A stretch of 41,304 nucleotides of DNA from an uncultured Hungatella sp. (GTDB lineage: Bacteria > Bacillota > Clostridia > Lachnospirales > Lachnospiraceae): contig CAJUEJ010000035.1 in NCBI GenBank assembly GCA_910585435.1, positions 1 through 41,304 of the forward strand, read 5' to 3'. The translations under genes and the position numbers were made by a program. The notes under the pieces were generated by a model. It was given only the letters and a program-made list of their open reading frames with translations, did not search any database and had not been told where the DNA came from. Below are positions 8,818 to 18,161 of the stretch, one piece after another (within the stretch, counting starts at the first letter, position 1; each line of letters begins with the position of its first letter).

Positions 8818-9435
8818 TTACTTTTTAAAGCTGTTTATCCATTCCACATAATCAAACTGATCAATGTACCGCTTCCCTGTTATTGTTTGAGTAGCATAGA
8901 TGTTTCCATTTTTGCCATTCTTACAATCATAGCCTTTTATGCAAAAAACACTTTCAATTTCCGGGAATTCTTCATCAGTGAAGACCACTTTATTTCTGAA
9001 TGGCAGCTTGTCAAACCGAACAAGCTCCTTAGTAATACCATTCCAATTTGTGAGAGAGATACCCATATTTTCTACATCCATTCGCTGTGTCCTGGATTTC
9101 CACTTAGCCACTGCATCTTTAAAAGTCTTATAGTGCATAAAGTGAATTTTAGTATTATATGCACCGATTCCTATTGGATAGTCTTTCCCTTCGCCTTCAT
9201 AAATTTCTGTATGCATAAATTCCTCAAAATGCTCCATGGCGGTAAGGAAATCCTCAGGTGTCATGTAAAGATTAATAAAAGGACTTCTAAACTCCAAACC
9301 TAACCAATGATATAAGAACCCACCTGTACAATTACTGGTGATTATTGTTGGTGTCAGATTGGTAAGCCGGCTTCTATTCTTGAAATTTATTCTATCTTGT
9401 AGTCTGTCTTTAACAGCAGTAAGGAACATTTTCAT
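8818..9435 (-). CDS. DUF1919 family exopolysaccharide protein
   Basis: About 205 residues. TIITSNCTGGFLYHWLGLEFRSPFINLYMTPEDFL near the N-terminus is the signature of the DUF1919 family (PF08942), found in capsule and exopolysaccharide clusters and thought to modify or transfer sugars. No catalytic residues are established for the family. The upstream GT2 gene ends at 9441. An in-frame GTG at 9444 would overlap it, but ATG 9435 has AGGTGAT just before it and is preferred. Translational coupling with the GT2 gene is likely. Confidence 0.8.
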   Translation of the reverse strand: MKMFLTAVKDRLQDRINFKNRSRLTNLTPTIITSNCTGGFLYHWLGLEFRSPFINLYMTPEDFLTAMEHFEEFMHTEIYEGEGKDYPIGIGAYNTKIHFMHYKTFKDAVAKWKSRTQRMDVENMGISLTNWNGITKELVRFDKLPFRNKVVFTDEEFPEIESVFCIKGYDCKNGKNGNIYATQTITGKRYIDQFDYVEWINSFKK

Positions 9436-9440
9436 GTCTA

Positions 9441-10418
9441 TCACCTATACTTAATCCCAATAACCCAAATTACAAACCTTAGGTTAATAAATGCCGCCAG
9501 AGAAAATATCTTTGCAAGAGTTCCGCTAGAACCTTTCAGGAAATCCAGTTCATACATTCTATAATATTGCTGAAGTTCCTCGCCAATATCTTTTTTGGTT
9601 CTGTTTTCTATCAAAGGGCCTTTATGTTTTGCCAATCGGAGTGCACACTGGTTTGTCGCATAGACTATCCCAGCATTAGCAAACGTGGTTAACATAGGAA
9701 AATGTTCTTTCATAAACTCTGATCTCTCCTTGTTTGCTTCAATTATATCCAGATGTTTTAATTTAAAACTTGTCGATGTAATGCTTTCGGGCCTAAGCCT
9801 GTAACAGTACATCCCTTCCGAGCAAGTAACAATACAACTGCTTTTAGCTACTAGCTTGTATGTCGTGTAAACATCTTCATGGTATTTTCCAACCGGATAT
9901 CTAACATCATTGAATAAAGTAATCTTATACAGCTTTCCCCAGGCTACCGTATCCATATTTGGATTTGTAAGAAATTGATGCATACACTCCTGCTGCCCTC
10001 GAACAACAGAATCTTTAAACGTCTTTCCATCCGATAAAATAGCGCCGGATTCATCCACATTTACTCTCTGACAAAAGGCGATATCAGCATCATATTCATG
10101 TAGTTTATTAAAAAGGTACTCTATCATATTCTTTTTAATAAAATCATCACTGTCCACAAACGTAATATAATCTCCAGTTGCACACCCAATTCCGGCATTC
10201 CTGGCATCCGATAATCCACCATTCACTTTATGAATTACTTTTACCCGATTGTCATATGCCGCATATTGATCACAAAGCTGTGGGCAATTATCAGGTGAGC
10301 CATCATCCACAAAAATGATCTCAAGATTCTTATAAGACTGTGCAAGGATAGAATCCATACATTCCTTCAAGTATGATTCGACTTTGTAAATTGGTACAAC
10401 AACACTAATTTTTTCCAT
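9441..10418 (-). CDS. Glycosyltransferase family 2
   Basis: The 325-residue protein has a GT-A fold start, MEKISVVVPIYKVESYLKECMDSILAQ, then the nucleotide-binding FVDDGSPDN, the GGLSDARNAGI segment and the DXD-type FVDSDDFI. The C-terminal third lacks a clear membrane anchor apart from a short hydrophobic end. It is an inverting transferase for the repeat unit; sugar specificity is unknown. GGAG stands 6 nt before ATG 10418. Upstream lies a decayed gene rather than an intact neighbour, so the operon has lost one member here. Confidence 0.92.
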   Translation of the reverse strand: MEKISVVVPIYKVESYLKECMDSILAQSYKNLEIIFVDDGSPDNCPQLCDQYAAYDNRVKVIHKVNGGLSDARNAGIGCATGDYITFVDSDDFIKKNMIEYLFNKLHEYDADIAFCQRVNVDESGAILSDGKTFKDSVVRGQQECMHQFLTNPNMDTVAWGKLYKITLFNDVRYPVGKYHEDVYTTYKLVAKSSCIVTCSEGMYCYRLRPESITSTSFKLKHLDIIEANKERSEFMKEHFPMLTTFANAGIVYATNQCALRLAKHKGPLIENRTKKDIGEELQQYYRMYELDFLKGSSGTLAKIFSLAAFINLRFVIWVIGIKYR

Positions 10419-10424
10419 GTCTAT

Positions 10425-10855
10425 CTCCGCTTGCAGATAAATGTACTGTACTATACTTTAACATTGTTCCAGTAACCATACTTAGCAAATAAAATCCTGT
10501 AAACGAAACTGTAACTCCCGCATAATAAAAGAAACGATATTTTCCATTCCAAATTTGTTTTCTGCAATAATAAAAAAGGACGAAACAAATGATATAAAAT
10601 ACAAACCTAATCGTTTAAAATAATTGAAATAAAAGCCAATGATATTACAAACAACATTATCCATATTCCAAACGCAGTCTGTATAACGCTTTGATTAACA
10701 TAGTAATTACTATATTCAGGAAAATAAACTCTTACTAATTTTATGAAACATCTGTAATTAACCTCATAGCCCATTTATTGTTCCTTAACTGGGAAATAAT
10801 CAGAGCAGCAAGGAACACAATTTGATAATCGTATATATTTTGTAGTAAATCTACT
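10425..10855 (-). pseudogene. Decayed membrane-protein gene in the polysaccharide operon
   Basis: The 437-nt gap between two glycosyltransferase genes has no intact frame, but consecutive frames on the minus strand read as one membrane protein. They are VDLLQNIYDYQIVFLAAL-ISQLRNNKWAMRLI, then FIKLVRVYFPEYSNYYVNQ with QTAFGIWIMLFVISLAFIS, then GLYFISFVSSFFIIAENKFG, then GVTVSFTGFYLLSMVTGTML. At least three frameshifts are needed. The hydrophobic pattern would suit a polymerase, flippase or acyltransferase C-terminal half, but I do not recognise the family. The remnant begins directly at the stop of the upstream gene. Confidence 0.5.
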
Positions 10856-11956
10856 TTAATTTACCCCATCCATTTCGGCCTTCTGGAAATCACGATATAA
10901 GTTCTCTATATTCATAAAGCAGTTGTTCAATTCGTATTCTTGCCTCACAAACTTTTCTCCTCTACGCCCCATTTCCACCATTACCTTTTTGTCTTCATAC
11001 GCCTTAAAAATGGCCTCCGCCAAAAGGCTTTCACTACAACGGGGAACAACTATGCTTGTCTCACCCGGAAGTGTAGCTTCCATTAATCCTGGTATATCCG
11101 AAATAATTACAGGAGTAGCACATGCCTGAGACTCAACAGCAGAAACACCAAATGATTCTGAATTTAAAGTTGAATAAACTACACCTAAATCCATATTGGC
11201 CCATTCTTTTGCGGCTCTTTCCTGAGAAATAAGTCCCAACCATGTTACAGTGCTTGATATCCCCAGCTCTTTTGCTAGTTCTTTGTATTCCTTCTCATGT
11301 GATCCATTTCCAGCAATCCTCACTTTTATCTGCATCTCTTTGTGTTCATGTACTATCAGGGCCACCGCTTTGAGAAGATAATCAATTCCATACTTTGGAG
11401 TTAATGATTTGACTGTTCCAATAACAAAATCTTTATCATCTCTGTATCTCTTCCCTGGATTAAATAGCTCCATATCCACACCAAAAGGTGTGATCTCAAA
11501 CTTCTTTTTAGTATATTTTGCGCCCTCATCAGCCATAGCCCGGCTCGTGGAAAAAAGGTATTTTGCTCTGATAAGGCTAAATTTCAGCATTGCTTTATGA
11601 ATCGGACTCTTTTGTGGGAAATCGTAGATATCTGATCCCCACACAGAAAGAACATATGGTGTATAACCTGACAATGCCATTACTGTTCCATAGCTTGTAG
11701 CATAATGGGCATTTACTATATCTGCCTTAATATCATCTAATATTCTCCTTACTTTTCTCGCATGAAGCAGATATTTAATCTTCGATGAATCACTGTCCTG
11801 CGCACCAACTCCTGTATTCACAAAATGAACGGTAACTCCAGGAATATCATCTTTTATAAAAGACACAACATGTATTTCATGTTCTCTTTCCACAAACCAT
11901 TTACACCACTTTTTTATGTGATAATTATTAGCAGGTGCTACAAAACAAATTTTCAT
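10856..11956 (-). CDS. Glycosyltransferase family 4
   Basis: The protein has 366 residues from ATG 11956 (MKICFVAPANNYHIKKWCKWFVEREHEIHVVSF), the usual GT-B start for this family. It includes ADIVNAHYATSYG and PYVLSVWGSDIYD in the N-terminal domain, VIGTVKSLTPKYGIDYLLKA at the domain junction, and an EX7E motif in ESFGVSAVESQACATPVI. It is a retaining transferase for the repeat unit; the donor is unknown. The frame stays open to 12013, but the extra residues do not fit the family. An AGAGGAGT sequence lies about 15 nt before the chosen ATG, farther than usual, so the start is somewhat uncertain. Confidence 0.88.
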   Translation of the reverse strand: MKICFVAPANNYHIKKWCKWFVEREHEIHVVSFIKDDIPGVTVHFVNTGVGAQDSDSSKIKYLLHARKVRRILDDIKADIVNAHYATSYGTVMALSGYTPYVLSVWGSDIYDFPQKSPIHKAMLKFSLIRAKYLFSTSRAMADEGAKYTKKKFEITPFGVDMELFNPGKRYRDDKDFVIGTVKSLTPKYGIDYLLKAVALIVHEHKEMQIKVRIAGNGSHEKEYKELAKELGISSTVTWLGLISQERAAKEWANMDLGVVYSTLNSESFGVSAVESQACATPVIISDIPGLMEATLPGETSIVVPRCSESLLAEAIFKAYEDKKVMVEMGRRGEKFVRQEYELNNCFMNIENLYRDFQKAEMDGVN

Positions 11957-12229
11957 ATCTAAGTCCCATATACTCCTCTTATACGTTTGTTTCTTCAACA
12001 TGCTGTAAAACATATTCCAAAATCATAATGGCTCTTCAACTTTTTATTTATTTTATCATGACTGATGCGAGTAGTTATTATTCTTCCTGATCTCTTTTAT
12101 CTGAATCGGTCCAAATCCCTTTATGCTGTACACTTGACAATACATCTATCCATTGAATTTTTTCATTAAAGGATTGTGGATTTACTAAAATATTTTACTC
12201 TGTAAATTAGAACCACTACAGATATCAAC

Positions 12230-13453
12230 TCATGATATATTATATTTTTTACCTTCAAATCGCTCTGAATAAAAACACATTCCTAACATCGTAAACATGG
12301 CATACTCACTGGGAACCTCGGTCATCCAAACTATTAAAACCGCAATAACAGAAAGAAAGTATATATAAAACAGATGATTCTTTCTTCTTTCTGAGGCACA
12401 GCTCACAAAATAAAGAAAAACAAACGCCAATAATAATACTATCCCACCGTAATATAAAATTTGAAGAATCTGATTGTGTCCACTTAATGTCGTCCATACA
12501 TTGTTATTTTTTCCTGTATAATCATGATTCACAGTAAAAATATTTACCGAATCTGACATCCCATATCCCAATATCGGTTTATCACTTATCATTTCCAATG
12601 CTTTATCCCATATAATCGTTCTGTGAGATAATGTCAAATCCTTATGCAGAGTATTAACAATCAAATCAGAAGCCAAATACTGCATCCTAAATACAATTAG
12701 CGAAAACCAAAACACGCTATACGCCAAAGCAATTATCGCTGGTTTCAAGATTTTACTTTTTGCTGTAGTAAAATTAAATATATATAATATGTAGATAGCT
12801 AAAATGCCGAAAATTGATGTTGCGGAGCCTGAAAATATTGCCGACATTAGTATAATTAACTTTATAAAAACATACTTTTGCGTATATCCTTTTTTTAAAC
12901 TATTTAATTCTATATATGCTAATGTTGAGGCAAAACAAATTGACAAAAATATTGCAAGCTGATTTCTTCCTCCTATTAAAAGTTCTGTTGCTCCCGTTTT
13001 CAGAACCTTTCTTACCAACACCATATCTGCAAAGTTCCAACAGAGTATTACATTAAAAAACAGAAAAAAGGCTAATACTATTTCTCTTCCATAGTGACGA
13101 GATTCAATATCAATAAAGCATATAGTACCAATAATCGGATATGCCGTCATAAGTATTCTTCTTACATTTCCATCGTTATTAAACGTGGAAATTAAAATAA
13201 CAAAAAAATACAACACAACCGCTAGAATACATTTAAAATCTCTAATCAATATCCCTCTTTTTTGAGTATAAAAATAAAAATATTTTATAACATAATATAA
13301 TGACAATAGCTTCGATATAGATACATAAACACTATTCAAAACACTATTATCTCCAAATATATTCGTAGATATAATCCTATTCAAGAAAAAAATCACACAT
13401 ACAAATTGAAAGCATCTTTTTGTACTTAACTGTTTTTTATATTGATACTCCAT
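12230..13453 (-). CDS. O-antigen polymerase / ligase-like protein (Wzy)
   Basis: The 407-residue integral membrane protein has about ten to twelve hydrophobic segments. Between two of them, SHRTIIWDKALEMISDKPILGYG and SGHNQILQILYYGGIVLLL form the large periplasm-facing loop pattern of the Wzy_C/O-antigen ligase family (PF04932). It would polymerise flipped repeat units outside the membrane. It is very AT-rich by eye, as expected for serotype-specific polymerase genes. Gaps of about 200 nt on both sides contain no gene I can support. Confidence 0.85.
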   Translation of the reverse strand: MEYQYKKQLSTKRCFQFVCVIFFLNRIISTNIFGDNSVLNSVYVSISKLLSLYYVIKYFYFYTQKRGILIRDFKCILAVVLYFFVILISTFNNDGNVRRILMTAYPIIGTICFIDIESRHYGREIVLAFFLFFNVILCWNFADMVLVRKVLKTGATELLIGGRNQLAIFLSICFASTLAYIELNSLKKGYTQKYVFIKLIILMSAIFSGSATSIFGILAIYILYIFNFTTAKSKILKPAIIALAYSVFWFSLIVFRMQYLASDLIVNTLHKDLTLSHRTIIWDKALEMISDKPILGYGMSDSVNIFTVNHDYTGKNNNVWTTLSGHNQILQILYYGGIVLLLAFVFLYFVSCASERRKNHLFYIYFLSVIAVLIVWMTEVPSEYAMFTMLGMCFYSERFEGKKYNIS

Positions 13454-13652
13454 TTTTCAGTTTGTCTCAGTTCTTTTCATATATTATTTGTTCTGGTTAT
13501 TTTTCCATACCTTATGATATTGTTCTGCCACTCTGTCAAATTCCATGCAAAGATCATAAAAGCCTCGATTAAATCCTTTTCACCACATCTTTTTATTACT
13601 TTACTACTAACTCCCCGATTACCAAAAAATATTTAATTTTCATACTGTCACC

Positions 13653-14873
13653 CTACAGTTTATAGACATTCAATCCTTCAATTATATTTCTGGTATCCAA
13701 AACAATCTTTCCATTTAATTTATCATTATTATTCTTTATTTCATCATGGCCAACCATAATCACTACAAAATCAATGTCATTTAAAAATTTCTCTAAATTA
13801 TGATATTGATTTGCTACCACATCTTTTTCTATTAAAGGATCATAAACCTTTAATGGTACACCGAGATGACTTTCCTGATCCTCCAAAAGTTGCAATGTAG
13901 GACTTTCTCGCATATCATCAACATTTTCTTTATAAGTCAAGCCATACAGTCCTACCCGTGACAAATCTCTCATTTTGTTTTCTCTCATAATATCATGTAT
14001 ACGGTGTAGAACAAATGCAGGCATAGCATCATTAGTCTTCATTGATTCATCAATAACCTTAGCTAAAGATGGATAATCCCCTACTAAAAACCAAGGATCT
14101 ACAGAAATACAGTGTCCACCAACCCCAGGTCCTGGCTGCAAAATATTAACTCTTGGATGCATATTACAAATACGAATAATTTCATATACATCTATGTTAT
14201 CATGCCGGCATATCTTAGCCAGTTCATTAGCAAAAGCAATATTAACTGCTCGGAATGTATTCTCAACAACTTTTGTCATTTCAGCTGTAAATATATCAGT
14301 AACAATGATTTCACCTTGACAAAACGATGCATAAATTTCTTTGACCCTCTCTCCTATTTCTTTTTCATCTGCACCAATTGTTCGGTTATTATGAAGGAGC
14401 TCGTATACCATATTTCCCGGAATAATTCGTTCAGGTGCATGTACAAGATGAATATCCCTGCCAATCTTAAATCCTGTTTCTTCAATTACAGGCCGGATAT
14501 GCTTATTAATTGTTCCAGGAGATATAGTAGATTCAATTACTATTGTCGCACCAACTGGGCATATTTTAAGAACATCTTTTACAGCTCCAATAACATAAGC
14601 AGGGTCAACCTTCTTGCTAAATTTGTCATATGGAGTTGGTACTGATACAATATATGTATCTGTAGTTTGATATTCGGTAGAAAATCTAATACCATTTTTT
14701 AATGCAGCATTAAAAAGCTCATCAAGGCCCTTTTCTTTAAATGTTGTGTGTCCAGTCTGTAAAGTATTTACCAATTCTTTATTATAATCTGTACCAATAA
14801 CACTAATGCCGTGTGATGCAAGCATTAATGCGGTCGGAAAGCCAATATAACCAAGTCCTATTACGTTAATCAT
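13653..14873 (-). CDS. wecC: UDP-N-acetyl-D-mannosamine dehydrogenase
   Basis: The 406-residue NAD-dependent enzyme oxidises UDP-ManNAc to UDP-ManNAcA in two steps. It has an N-terminal Rossmann site (VIGLGYIGFPTALMLA), IESTISPGT, HAPERIIPGN, the lysine in EMTKVVENTFRAVN (K201) and the catalytic cysteine in GPGVGGHCISVDPW (C255). The C-terminal UDP-binding domain carries LTYKENVDDMRESPTLQLL. The HAPERIIPG and GGHCISVDP variants favour the WecC/WbpA branch over UDP-glucose dehydrogenase. It pairs with wecB at the far end of the same operon. Confidence 0.93.
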   Translation of the reverse strand: MINVIGLGYIGFPTALMLASHGISVIGTDYNKELVNTLQTGHTTFKEKGLDELFNAALKNGIRFSTEYQTTDTYIVSVPTPYDKFSKKVDPAYVIGAVKDVLKICPVGATIVIESTISPGTINKHIRPVIEETGFKIGRDIHLVHAPERIIPGNMVYELLHNNRTIGADEKEIGERVKEIYASFCQGEIIVTDIFTAEMTKVVENTFRAVNIAFANELAKICRHDNIDVYEIIRICNMHPRVNILQPGPGVGGHCISVDPWFLVGDYPSLAKVIDESMKTNDAMPAFVLHRIHDIMRENKMRDLSRVGLYGLTYKENVDDMRESPTLQLLEDQESHLGVPLKVYDPLIEKDVVANQYHNLEKFLNDIDFVVIMVGHDEIKNNNDKLNGKIVLDTRNIIEGLNVYKL

Positions 14874-14891
14874 TAAAAGTGCTCCTTTGAT

Positions 14892-16121
14892 TTAAAATAA
14901 TCTTGCAAATTTCTTACTCAATTTTTCATATGTGAAGTTCCGAATTACAGCTTCTTTTCCATTTCTTCCCAGCTTTTCTCTTAACTCTGCGGGCATAAAA
15001 TACAATTCTTTAATGCCTTCTGCCAGAGCCTCAACACTTTCTGGTTTAACTGAAATTCCACAATTATATTTAACAATATAATTGTTAGGCGCACTCATTG
15101 CATAAATAATAGGTTTTCCAGACATCATTGAATCAAACAGTTTATTCATACTTATACCAAATTGCATAATCCATCCAGTAACTGATGCCACATATAATGC
15201 ATCTATACTATTTAATAATGAAGGAACTGCCCGTTTAGGAACCTTTGGCAAAAAATATATTTCCGATTTTTTAGAACGTGCTATTTTTTTTAACTCCTGA
15301 AGATACTGATTTTCCTCTCCAACAATTATTACTGCTATTTGGGAAATATTAATCTTCTGCACCGCTCTTATTAAATAATCAATTGCATAGGAAATCGTTA
15401 TGCTACCAAAAAAGCATATTATAAATTTATTCTCTGCTTTTAATTTCTTTATTAAATCAGAATGCATATCTGGCAAGTTTTCCAGAGTATCCCATTCTGT
15501 TACAACAACACCATTATTAACATTTAAAAACTTATCTGATTGCATTCCATGTTTCATAAGATAATCTTTTGTATTGGGTTGTAAAGAAACTACATAGTCT
15601 GAATGTTTGCAAAATGAATTTTCTGCTATTTGCATTATCACAACAAACGGATTTATCCTCTTCATTCTATAAATACCTTTTAGAACCGCTGGCCACATGT
15701 CATGAATCTCATGTATTAATATTGCGTTTGAATATTTCTTTATTCTCTGACCCACATAAGTATCAAGGGGATACGTTGATGATGTAATAACGATGTCTGG
15801 TTTCCACTTCTGTGCTATATTTTTAGCATTCAGATACAGCTTTCCAATGAATTCAGCCATAGTCAATGCTCTCTTTACACCATTACCATCATAAGTTGTA
15901 GTATGAATCCAGTGATAATGTATTCCATCTATTATTTCATTTTGAAAGTCATGATCAATTTTAGGATTTCTATTTCTTAGATGTGAATAATCGGCAGCAA
16001 TAATATCTACCCGATATCCCATCTTTACCCATTCTCTAGATAGATAATAGGGTCTGAATTCCATTCCCATTTCTGGAGAACCTGCATAATGTTCTATATA
16101 TATAATTCTTTTCTTATCCAT
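14892..16121 (-). CDS. Glycosyltransferase family 4, WbuB-like
   Basis: The 409-residue GT-B protein has the N-terminal pattern of WbuB-type transferases: IEHYAGSPEMGMEFRPYYLSREW, VDIIAADYSHLR, WIHTTTY, and HEIHDMWPAVL. The C-terminal domain has FFGSITISYAIDYLI and FGISMNKLFDSMMSGKPIIY, where the family has FGxSxNKLFDYMxAGKP. WbuB-like enzymes often add the second sugar, for example an N-acetylamino sugar such as FucNAc or ManNAc, to the lipid carrier. That assignment is only an inference. It is the first gene of the AT-rich part of the operon. Confidence 0.88.
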   Translation of the reverse strand: MDKKRIIYIEHYAGSPEMGMEFRPYYLSREWVKMGYRVDIIAADYSHLRNRNPKIDHDFQNEIIDGIHYHWIHTTTYDGNGVKRALTMAEFIGKLYLNAKNIAQKWKPDIVITSSTYPLDTYVGQRIKKYSNAILIHEIHDMWPAVLKGIYRMKRINPFVVIMQIAENSFCKHSDYVVSLQPNTKDYLMKHGMQSDKFLNVNNGVVVTEWDTLENLPDMHSDLIKKLKAENKFIICFFGSITISYAIDYLIRAVQKINISQIAVIIVGEENQYLQELKKIARSKKSEIYFLPKVPKRAVPSLLNSIDALYVASVTGWIMQFGISMNKLFDSMMSGKPIIYAMSAPNNYIVKYNCGISVKPESVEALAEGIKELYFMPAELREKLGRNGKEAVIRNFTYEKLSKKFARLF

Positions 16122-16136
16122 TTACATATTCTCCTT

Positions 16137-16832
16137 TTATTTATAAGCTTTAATCCATACCGCAAACACAGTCCTCACCATCGTCCCAACCTCCCTCAAA
16201 AAACTAAACTTTCTAAGGCTTTGCAAGTTATATTCCATCTTCCCCGGAAGCACCTCCCTGACATACACCTCTTCCACATCTTCCGCCTTCTCCAGCAGCC
16301 TGCTTTCATCCTTATACCGGATACTGGCCTCACTGGTTACTCCGGCCGGGAGCAGCAATGTCGCCATCATTTCCTCTGTATATCTGCGGACAAATCCAGG
16401 CACCTCCGGCCTTGTTCCCACAAAACTCATGTCACCCAATATTATATTGATTAGCTGGGGCAGTTCATCCAGCCGGTATTTCCGCAGCACTTCTCCTGCC
16501 TTTGTTATCCGCATATCCCCGGCTGTGGTAACTTGCGTTCCAACGTGTTCCCTATCCGCTGCCATGGTTCGAAACTTAAGTATCTTAAATTTTCTTCCAT
16601 ACTGCGTGACTCTCTCCTGCCTGAAGAGGACCCCTCCCCTGGAATCAAGCGCCACCCAGACAGATATCCCTATAAAAACCGGCAGGAGAAAAAACAGCAG
16701 ACATATGGAAGCCACAAAATCAAACCCCCGTTTTACCCAAAGGCTCAGTGTTTTCTTTTTCAATCTGTCATAATAGGGACGCACTGCGCCAGTCCGCATA
16801 TAATCCGGCAAATCCTTCCACTCTCTCAGCAT
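16137..16832 (-). CDS. Undecaprenyl-phosphate sugar-1-phosphate transferase (initiating)
   Basis: The 231-residue protein belongs to the bacterial sugar transferase family (PF02397). One membrane hairpin (VKRGFDFVASICLLFFLLPVFIGISVWV) is followed by FRQERVTQYGRKFKILKFRTM and LRKYRLDELPQLINIILGDMSFVGTRPE, the catalytic core. It has the short PglC-like form without extra N-terminal membrane segments. It starts synthesis by moving a sugar phosphate from a UDP-sugar to undecaprenyl phosphate. The C-terminus is longer than the PglC core. By eye its base composition is much richer in GC than the next gene downstream. Confidence 0.93.
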   Translation of the reverse strand: MLREWKDLPDYMRTGAVRPYYDRLKKKTLSLWVKRGFDFVASICLLFFLLPVFIGISVWVALDSRGGVLFRQERVTQYGRKFKILKFRTMAADREHVGTQVTTAGDMRITKAGEVLRKYRLDELPQLINIILGDMSFVGTRPEVPGFVRRYTEEMMATLLLPAGVTSEASIRYKDESRLLEKAEDVEEVYVREVLPGKMEYNLQSLRKFSFLREVGTMVRTVFAVWIKAYK

Positions 16833-16908
16833 AACTCTCTTTCCCGCAACTTATTTTTAATCTCCCTATCCATCCCGCCTGCTTTCTGTGTTCCATCTCC
16901 GGCAGCAT

Positions 16909-18111
16909 TTACACATATTCTTTCACTATCTGGCAATAGTTTTCGATCACATACTCTATTTCTTCATCTGTCAGCTTTGTATGTAACGGCAATGTAATCT
17001 CGTTTTCAAATGCCTGGTATGCGTTGGGATAATCCTTTATATCAAAACCTAATTTCCTATATGCAGTCATCATCGGCAGCGGTTTGTAATGCACATTTGT
17101 GGCTATGCCTGCCTCTGCCATTCTTTCTATGATTTCCTGCCTCCCCTCCAGAAAAACCCCGGGTATTCTGGTAATATACAGATGTCCCGACGACTGATGC
17201 TGCTCATCATAATGTACAGGCACATCCAGCCCCAACGGTTTAAACGCCCTGTCATATCGCTCAATTATTTCCTTACGCCTTGCAAGCATCCCGTCGTAGC
17301 GGCTCAGCTGTGCCAGGCCGATCCCCGCTGAGATATCTGTCATATTGCACTTATACCACGGACCCAGAATATCATATTCCCATGCACCAGGCTGTGTCTT
17401 GGCCAGGGCATCCTTCGACTGTCCGTGTAGAGACAAAAGCTGCAGCTGCTGATAAACAGTCTCATCTGAAATCCCCGGTATGCTTCTCCACGTCAGCGCT
17501 CCGCCTTCTGCCGTAGTCAGGTTTTTCACGGCATGGAAACTGAAGCTGGTCCAGTCTGCAATGCTTCCCGTCCTCCTCCCATGCCAGGATGCACCGAATG
17601 AATGGGCCGCATCCGCACATACCGCAATCCTTCCCATGGCTCTCTGTATCTCACTGGCCGGCCGGAATAACGCCTTTTTCCTTTCAACAACAGAAAAAAT
17701 CTTTTCATAATCACAGGGAATCCCACCTAAATCAACGGGTATAATGGCTTTTGTCCTCTCTGTAATAGCCTCCTCCAGTTTCTCATAGTCCATTTCCAGA
17801 CAGCTCTTCTGTATATCTGCAAATACCAGCGTTGCCCCTGTATGACACACAACCGATGCCGATGCCGTATAGGTATAGGCCGGTACAATCACCTCATCCC
17901 CCTCGCCGATTCCCAGCATACGGAGCGCCATCTCCGCACACGCTGTCTGTGAATTCAGGCACACGGCATAATCGGTACCACAATATTCTGCTATCCTGCG
18001 TTCAAATTCCTTGGTTTTTGGCCCTGTTGTGATCCATCCCGACTGAATCGCCTTTTTTACTTCCTCAATTTCCAGTTCAGACATGTCTGGCGGTGAAAAA
18101 GATATTTTCAT
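16909..18111 (-). CDS. DegT/DnrJ/EryC1/StrS-family sugar aminotransferase
   Basis: The 400-residue PLP enzyme has the family start PDMSELEIEEVKKAIQSGWITTGP, SQTACAEMAL, a cofactor aspartate in CADAAHSFGA and the Schiff-base lysine in FHAVKNLTTAEGG (K196). Family members aminate a 4-keto or 3-keto nucleotide sugar using glutamate. Next to a PglC-like transferase, a UDP-4-amino-4,6-dideoxy sugar is a natural guess, but no 4,6-dehydratase or acetyltransferase is in the window, so the substrate is open. It lies between loaP and the initiating transferase in the GC-richer head of the operon. Confidence 0.92.
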   Translation of the reverse strand: MKISFSPPDMSELEIEEVKKAIQSGWITTGPKTKEFERRIAEYCGTDYAVCLNSQTACAEMALRMLGIGEGDEVIVPAYTYTASASVVCHTGATLVFADIQKSCLEMDYEKLEEAITERTKAIIPVDLGGIPCDYEKIFSVVERKKALFRPASEIQRAMGRIAVCADAAHSFGASWHGRRTGSIADWTSFSFHAVKNLTTAEGGALTWRSIPGISDETVYQQLQLLSLHGQSKDALAKTQPGAWEYDILGPWYKCNMTDISAGIGLAQLSRYDGMLARRKEIIERYDRAFKPLGLDVPVHYDEQHQSSGHLYITRIPGVFLEGRQEIIERMAEAGIATNVHYKPLPMMTAYRKLGFDIKDYPNAYQAFENEITLPLHTKLTDEEIEYVIENYCQIVKEYV

Positions 18112-18161
18112 AGTTTATGGTTTCTCCCTAAATTCTCTATAAGTCCGGATTGAATCTATAA

